This document shows, piece by piece, positions 59,913-64,000 of a DNA stretch of 64,000 nt (the first letter of the stretch is position 1; the number at the start of each line of letters is the position of its first letter). This DNA is from Mesoterricola silvestris. GTDB taxonomy: Bacteria; Acidobacteriota; Holophagae; Holophagales; Holophagaceae. The stretch is taken from positions 3,332,001 through 3,396,000 of the forward strand of contig NZ_AP027080.1 in assembly GCF_030295405.1 (NCBI RefSeq). The letters are read 5' to 3'. The notes below the pieces were generated by a model. It had not been told where the DNA came from and searched no databases. It saw nothing but the letters and a program-made list of their open reading frames with translations. A program made the position numbers and the translations under genes.

Positions 59913-60446
59913 ATGAGATTCATATGGGTAGGACTCGCTTTGATCGGTGCAGGGAGTGTCGGGGTCGGGCCCCTGGCCTGCAGGAAGGCGCCGGCGCCCG
60001 CACCCCAGGTGGGGCCCTCGTACGCGCCCCACGGCATCCAGCTGAACCTCAAGGCCAGCCGGGACCTGAACCAGTTCGACGGGTTGCCCCACGCCCTGCT
60101 GCTGGTGGTGTACCAGCTGAACACCACCAACGCCTTCAACACCCTGGCCAAGGATCCGGCGGGAGTGCAGACGCTGCTCAAGGCCACGCGCTTCGATGTG
60201 AGCGTGGCCAGCGTGGACCGGGTCTTCCTGCAGCCGGGCGACACCCTCCAGATGCCCCTGGACCAGGCCCAGAGCGGCATCTGGTTCGCGGTGGCCGCGG
60301 GGTACTTCGAACTGGCCCCGGGGGGCGCCACGCGGCTCCTGGAGCTGCCCATGGCCGTCCGGCGCTCCAAGCCGGGTCCCCACCGCATCGAGCTGCTGCT
60401 GGGCCGGGACGCCATCCAGAACGCTCAGCTTCTGAAGGAGGAGTAG
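59913..60446 (+). CDS. tssJ: Type VI secretion lipoprotein TssJ
   Basis: A 177-residue outer-membrane lipoprotein that links the TssLM membrane complex to the outer membrane. The lipobox is GPLAC with Cys23. The mature part has IQLNLKASRDLNQFDGLPHALLLVVYQLN, typical of the TssJ transthyretin-like fold, and WFAVAAGYFEL. The ATG at 59913 gives the lipoprotein signal; its ribosome site is weak. The stop lies three bases before tssK and inside that gene's ribosome site region. Confidence 0.87.
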   Translation: MRFIWVGLALIGAGSVGVGPLACRKAPAPAPQVGPSYAPHGIQLNLKASRDLNQFDGLPHALLLVVYQLNTTNAFNTLAKDPAGVQTLLKATRFDVSVASVDRVFLQPGDTLQMPLDQAQSGIWFAVAAGYFELAPGGATRLLELPMAVRRSKPGPHRIELLLGRDAIQNAQLLKEE

Positions 60447-60449
60447 ACC

Positions 60450-61832
60450 ATGCGCGCGGCCGCCCCCCTCTACTGGCACCAGGGCCTCTTCCTGCAGCCC
60501 CACCATTTCCAGCAGCAGGAGCAGTATTTCTGGGGCAGCCTGCTGCCCCGGTTCGCGCGGCTCCAGCCCTTCTTCTGGGGGGTGCGCAACCTGGCGTTCC
60601 GGGAGGCCTCCCTGGCCGACCAGGTGCTGGAGATCACCGAAGGGGAGTTCCTCTTCCGGGACGGGAGCCTGGTCGCCTTTCCGGACCACGCGCACCTGCC
60701 CCCCCGCTCCTTCCGCGCCACCTGGACCGCCACGGACCGCCCCCTGAAGGCCTACGTGGGCCTGCACCGCTGGGAGGACAAGCCCAACGTCACCCTGGTG
60801 GAGGACGGGGCCCGGGACGGGGAGATCCCCACGCGCTTCCTCTGCCCCGTGGACGCCCGGGAAGTGAAGGACCTGCACCAGGAAGGCCCGGACGCCTCCC
60901 TGCGCCTGCTCACCCACGCCCTGCGCATCTTCTGGGAGGACGAGCTGCCCGAGGCCGGCGCCTACGAACTCCTGCCCGTGGCGGTGATCGAAAGCAGCCG
61001 GGGCGCCCTGCGCCTGTCCTCGGCCTTCAGTCCCCCGGCGGTGCAGGTGGGGGATGCCCCGGCCCTCGTCCAGATGCTGCGTGAACTGCGCGACCAGGCG
61101 CTGTTCTCCAGCCGCAGCCTGGAGGCCTACAAGGGCGCCCCGGAAGCGGGGGAGAGCCAGGCCAGCATCGCCTCCTACCATGCGGCCCTGCGGGTCCTGG
61201 GGCGCTACGTGCCGCAGCTGCACCACCTCGCGGCCCATCCGGGCATCCACCCCTGGGAGCTGCACCTCCTGCTGAGCCAGTTCGTGGGCGAACTGAGCGC
61301 CTTCTCCGGCCGCATCAACGTCATGGGAAGGCTCCCCGACGGGCGCTCCCTGGTGCGGGACTACGCCCACGAGGATCCCCAGCCGGGCTTCCTGGAACTG
61401 CAGACCCTCATCGTGGAGCTGCTGAGCTCCCTGCAGGTGGGCCCCCAGTGCATCATCGACATGATCCGCAACGGGCCGAATTTCCTGGCCACCCTGCCCG
61501 CGGAGGAGGCCGGCGGCACCGGCGAGGTGTTCCTCACCATCCGCACCAGCACCCCGGGCAAGGGGCAGCTGGCGGAAGGCCTCACCCACCTGGCCAAGCT
61601 GGGGACCCGGGAGCGCATCCCCACCCTGGTGGCCCGCGCCCTTTCCGGCGTGCCCATGGAGCGCCGCTCCGTGCCGCCGCCGGGCATGCCCCGGCACCCG
61701 GACGCCCTGCACTTCTGGATCGACCAGCACGATCCCCAGTGGCAGGAGGTGAAGCGGTCCCACAACCTCTGCCTCTACTGGGACAAGGCCCCCGAGGACG
61801 CCACGGCCGAGCTCGTGGTGCTGCGCAAATGA
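60450..61832 (+). CDS. tssK: Type VI secretion baseplate protein TssK
   Basis: A 460-residue baseplate subunit that connects the TssJLM complex to the phage-like tail. It begins with the family signature LYWHQGLFLQPHHFQQQEQYFWG. HPWELHLLLSQFVGELSAFS and ALHFWIDQHDPQW are other conserved blocks. AAGGAGGAG lies before the ATG. The stop overlaps the tssL start by four bases. Confidence 0.94.
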   Translation: MRAAAPLYWHQGLFLQPHHFQQQEQYFWGSLLPRFARLQPFFWGVRNLAFREASLADQVLEITEGEFLFRDGSLVAFPDHAHLPPRSFRATWTATDRPLKAYVGLHRWEDKPNVTLVEDGARDGEIPTRFLCPVDAREVKDLHQEGPDASLRLLTHALRIFWEDELPEAGAYELLPVAVIESSRGALRLSSAFSPPAVQVGDAPALVQMLRELRDQALFSSRSLEAYKGAPEAGESQASIASYHAALRVLGRYVPQLHHLAAHPGIHPWELHLLLSQFVGELSAFSGRINVMGRLPDGRSLVRDYAHEDPQPGFLELQTLIVELLSSLQVGPQCIIDMIRNGPNFLATLPAEEAGGTGEVFLTIRTSTPGKGQLAEGLTHLAKLGTRERIPTLVARALSGVPMERRSVPPPGMPRHPDALHFWIDQHDPQWQEVKRSHNLCLYWDKAPEDATAELVVLRK

Positions 61833-62596
61833 GCGAGGAGACCCCCAGCCTGCTCCTGGAGGAAGCCCCACCGGTGGAAGTGGACCTGCCCATCGACCCG
61901 GAGCCCCGGACGGAGGAACCGGCCCCCGGGCCGGACTCGGCGCGCCTCATCGACGGCTTCCTGGAAGTCATGGCCTACACCCGCTACCTGGTGGGCGGCG
62001 CCCACGGGGAGCCCGTGGACGGGCCCGGGGCGGCGGCCCAGTTCCGGCGGATCCTGGACGGCGCGGAGGCCTTCCGCACGGCCCACGGCCTGCCGGAGGA
62101 GGCCTGGCGGGAGGCGCTCTTCGCGGTGTGCGCCTGGGCCGACGAACAGATCCTCTGCTCCCATTGGGAGGGGCGCTTCACCTGGGGATTCGATCAGCTG
62201 CAGCGCCAGCTCTTCGACACGACCCGGGCGGGGGAGGCCTTCTTCGAGCGGCTGGAAGCCCTTCCCGACGAGGCCTGGCAGGTGCGGGAGGTTTTCCTCT
62301 ACTGCCTGGGGCTGGGCTTCCAGGGGCGCCTCTTCGCGCCGGGGGACCAGGCCACCCTGCGCCGGATCCGGGCGGAGCATCTGCGCCGGCTGCCCCGGGA
62401 CCTGGGGGCCGGCGCGGATCCGCACCTGTTCCCGGATTCGGGGCAGACGCTGCCGGGCGAGCTCCGCCGCCGCCACCTGCCCTACCGCTACCTGGGGTAC
62501 CTGGTCCTGGCGGCCCTTCCCCCGGCCCTGTTCCTGGTAGCCTTCCTGGGCTTCCGCACCTTCCTCGACAAACTCGTCCGGCCGCTGCTCCCATGA
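61829..62596 (+). CDS. tssL: Type VI secretion protein TssL (DotU/IcmH-like)
   Basis: A 255-residue inner-membrane protein. An acidic Pro-rich N-terminal 40 residues lead to the helical DotU domain with LFAVCAWADEQILCSHW and LFDTTRAGEAFFERLE and VFLYCLGLGFQGRL. One C-terminal membrane helix (about 226-246) follows. No OmpA-like peptidoglycan-binding extension is present, so TssL here relies on a partner for anchoring. Start and stop both overlap neighbours (ATGA). Confidence 0.93.
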   Translation: MSEETPSLLLEEAPPVEVDLPIDPEPRTEEPAPGPDSARLIDGFLEVMAYTRYLVGGAHGEPVDGPGAAAQFRRILDGAEAFRTAHGLPEEAWREALFAVCAWADEQILCSHWEGRFTWGFDQLQRQLFDTTRAGEAFFERLEALPDEAWQVREVFLYCLGLGFQGRLFAPGDQATLRRIRAEHLRRLPRDLGAGADPHLFPDSGQTLPGELRRRHLPYRYLGYLVLAALPPALFLVAFLGFRTFLDKLVRPLLP

Positions 62597-64000
62597 AAAC
62601 CGCCCTCAAGCTCCTCCTGGCCTTCCTGGCCCTGGCCCTCCTGGGCCTGGGGATCCTCTGGGTGTCCATCACCCGGCTCTGGCCCTGGTGGGTGGGCACG
62701 GGCATCTTCCTGGGCATCCTCGGCCTGGCGGCCCTGGCCCTGGCCCTGGCGCACCACGCCCGGCGGCGCCGGGAGCGGCGCTTCGTGCAGCGGGTGGTTT
62801 CTGAGGACACGGCCGCCATCGGCAACGCCCCCATCCAGGAGCGCCAGGCCCTCCAGGACCTGCAGGACCGGTGGATGGAGGCCATCGGCCAGCTGCGCCA
62901 CTCCTTCCTGCGCACGCGGGGCAACCCGCTGTACGTGCTGCCCTGGTACCTGGTGATCGGCGAATCCGGCGCGGGCAAGACCTCGGCCATCGCCCGGTCG
63001 GGGCTCAGCTCCATCCTGGGGGAGCGCCGCCGGGGGGGCCCCATCGCCTCCACCCGGAACTGCGATTGGTGGTTCTTCGAGCAGGCCATCGTGCTGGACA
63101 CGGCCGGCCGCTACACCATCCCCATCGACGAGACCCTGGACCGGGAGGAATGGAAGCGGTTCCTCACCCTGCTGGCCCGGTACCGCCGGCGCGAGCCCAT
63201 CAACGGCGTGGTGGTGGTGGTGCCCGCGGACCAGCTCCTGGCCTGCGACGGCCCCAAGCTCCGGGAGGACGCCCTGGACATCCGGCGGCGCCTGGACCAC
63301 GTCATGCGCAGCCTGGGCACCAAGGCCCCGGTGTACCTCCTGGTCACCAAGATGGACAAGGTGCTGGGCATGACCGCCTTCGCCCGGGCCCTGGGGCCCC
63401 GGGCCGCCCAGGCCATGGGCTACACCAACGAAGCCAAGGAGCCCGGGTGGGAGGGCGTGCTGGACCGCACCCTGGAGACCGTGGGGCGGCGCCTGGCGGA
63501 GCTTCGCTTCGACCTGGTGCGGGAGGATCCGGAGGCGGGGCCCGGCCTGCTGCTCTTCCCCACGGAATTCGCGAAGCTGCGGGCGGGGCTGGCCCTGTTC
63601 CTGGGCTCCCTGTTCCAGGAGACGGCCTACCTGGAGACCCCGCTCCTGCGCGGCGTCCACTTCTCCAGCGCCGCGCCCGGTGGCCAGCCGGAATCCGCCT
63701 TCCTGAAGGCCTACGGCCTGCGGGAGGCCCCCGCCCCCGCCGCCCAGGAGGGGTTCTTCCTGAAGGCCTTCTTCTCCACCATCCTGCCCCGGGATAGGCA
63801 CCTCCACCGGCCCATCCGGGAATTCCTGGAATGGAGCCGGGTGCGGCGGAACCTGGCCTTCCTGGCCTGGTCCTTCCTGTGGCTGGGGGCCCTGGGCCTC
63901 ATGGGAGCGGCCTTCACCCAGAACCTCACGGCCCTCAACGCCTTTTCCGCCCACTGGCGGAACCTGCCCGTCATCACCGGGGACGTGGCCCAGGATCTGC
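62593..64000 (+). CDS. tssM: Type VI secretion protein TssM (IcmF), N-terminal part
   Basis: The gene runs off the window; 469 residues are visible. Two N-terminal membrane helices (about 5-25 and 31-53) precede a cytoplasmic GTPase-like domain with Walker A IGESGAGKTSAI (from Gly123), VLDTAGRY, and LVTKMDKVLG. A third membrane helix appears at about residues 419-440 (FLAWSFLWLGALGLMG). Family members are about 1,150-1,250 residues, so over half is missing. It starts in the tssL stop (ATGA). Confidence 0.93.
   Translation, partial: MKTALKLLLAFLALALLGLGILWVSITRLWPWWVGTGIFLGILGLAALALALAHHARRRRERRFVQRVVSEDTAAIGNAPIQERQALQDLQDRWMEAIGQLRHSFLRTRGNPLYVLPWYLVIGESGAGKTSAIARSGLSSILGERRRGGPIASTRNCDWWFFEQAIVLDTAGRYTIPIDETLDREEWKRFLTLLARYRRREPINGVVVVVPADQLLACDGPKLREDALDIRRRLDHVMRSLGTKAPVYLLVTKMDKVLGMTAFARALGPRAAQAMGYTNEAKEPGWEGVLDRTLETVGRRLAELRFDLVREDPEAGPGLLLFPTEFAKLRAGLALFLGSLFQETAYLETPLLRGVHFSSAAPGGQPESAFLKAYGLREAPAPAAQEGFFLKAFFSTILPRDRHLHRPIREFLEWSRVRRNLAFLAWSFLWLGALGLMGAAFTQNLTALNAFSAHWRNLPVITGDVAQDL

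Overview
The window is GC-rich, densely coded bacterial DNA. The gene set suggests a Gram-negative, menaquinone-using member of Acidobacteriota, probably class Holophagae (Geothrix/Holophaga type): a UbiA/MqnP-type prenyltransferase, bactofilin paired with an M23 peptidase, an FHA-GAF histidine kinase, very long hybrid kinases, a Liv-type acyl transport locus and a type VI secretion locus. This placement is inferred from gene content only; no 16S or marker comparison was possible.

Layout. 0-10 kb: housekeeping genes (Hsp20 tail, ispF, FHA-GAF kinase, ruvB, ppx, lepB, a lipoprotein, tex, a Xer recombinase), with several 4-bp start/stop overlaps. 10-14.4 kb: a long-chain acyl-CoA synthetase and a five-module hybrid kinase. 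14.4-31.5 kb: the most interesting region. Two TetR-family regulators (one with two HTH domains in one chain), two alpha/beta hydrolases, two KAS III-like condensing enzymes with altered catalytic residues, a CoA-transferase, a porin, a complete LivKGFHM ABC transporter, a crotonase, an acyl-CoA ligase and a double MaoC protein. The promoters carry two repeated, non-identical operator candidates: a 13-bp motif at three sites and a 20-bp motif at two sites. I read this as one regulon for uptake, CoA activation and processing of a small acyl, keto or aromatic acid.

32-34.3 kb: a full-length group II intron (1,909 nt) inserted in a long inverted-repeat element; two uninterrupted copies of that element lie at 41.2 and 59.3 kb, which allowed the intron ends to be placed. 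34-45 kb: pirin, double CDGSH protein, MFS and SMR transporters, ACT protein, an orphan NuoM-like subunit divergent from an MreB homologue, a tandem receiver protein with Asp replaced by Glu, an Old Yellow Enzyme, UbiA, M23 peptidase and bactofilin. 45-48 kb: a 780-residue pentapeptide-repeat protein and tRNA-Arg(ACG). 48-53 kb: a Phd/ParE-type toxin-antitoxin pair and a creB-creC-creD-M23 operon with CreB-tag-like repeats before creD. 53-59 kb: OmpA-family protein, small unknown protein, outer-membrane protein, M4 metalloprotease, methyltransferase and STAS protein. 59.9 kb to the end: the start of a type VI secretion operon (tssJ, tssK, tssL, partial tssM) behind an AT-rich leader.

Most real genes overlap or nearly touch, so operon structure is clear. 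Convergent pairs are separated by strong inverted repeats. No CRISPR array, rRNA or prophage was seen.
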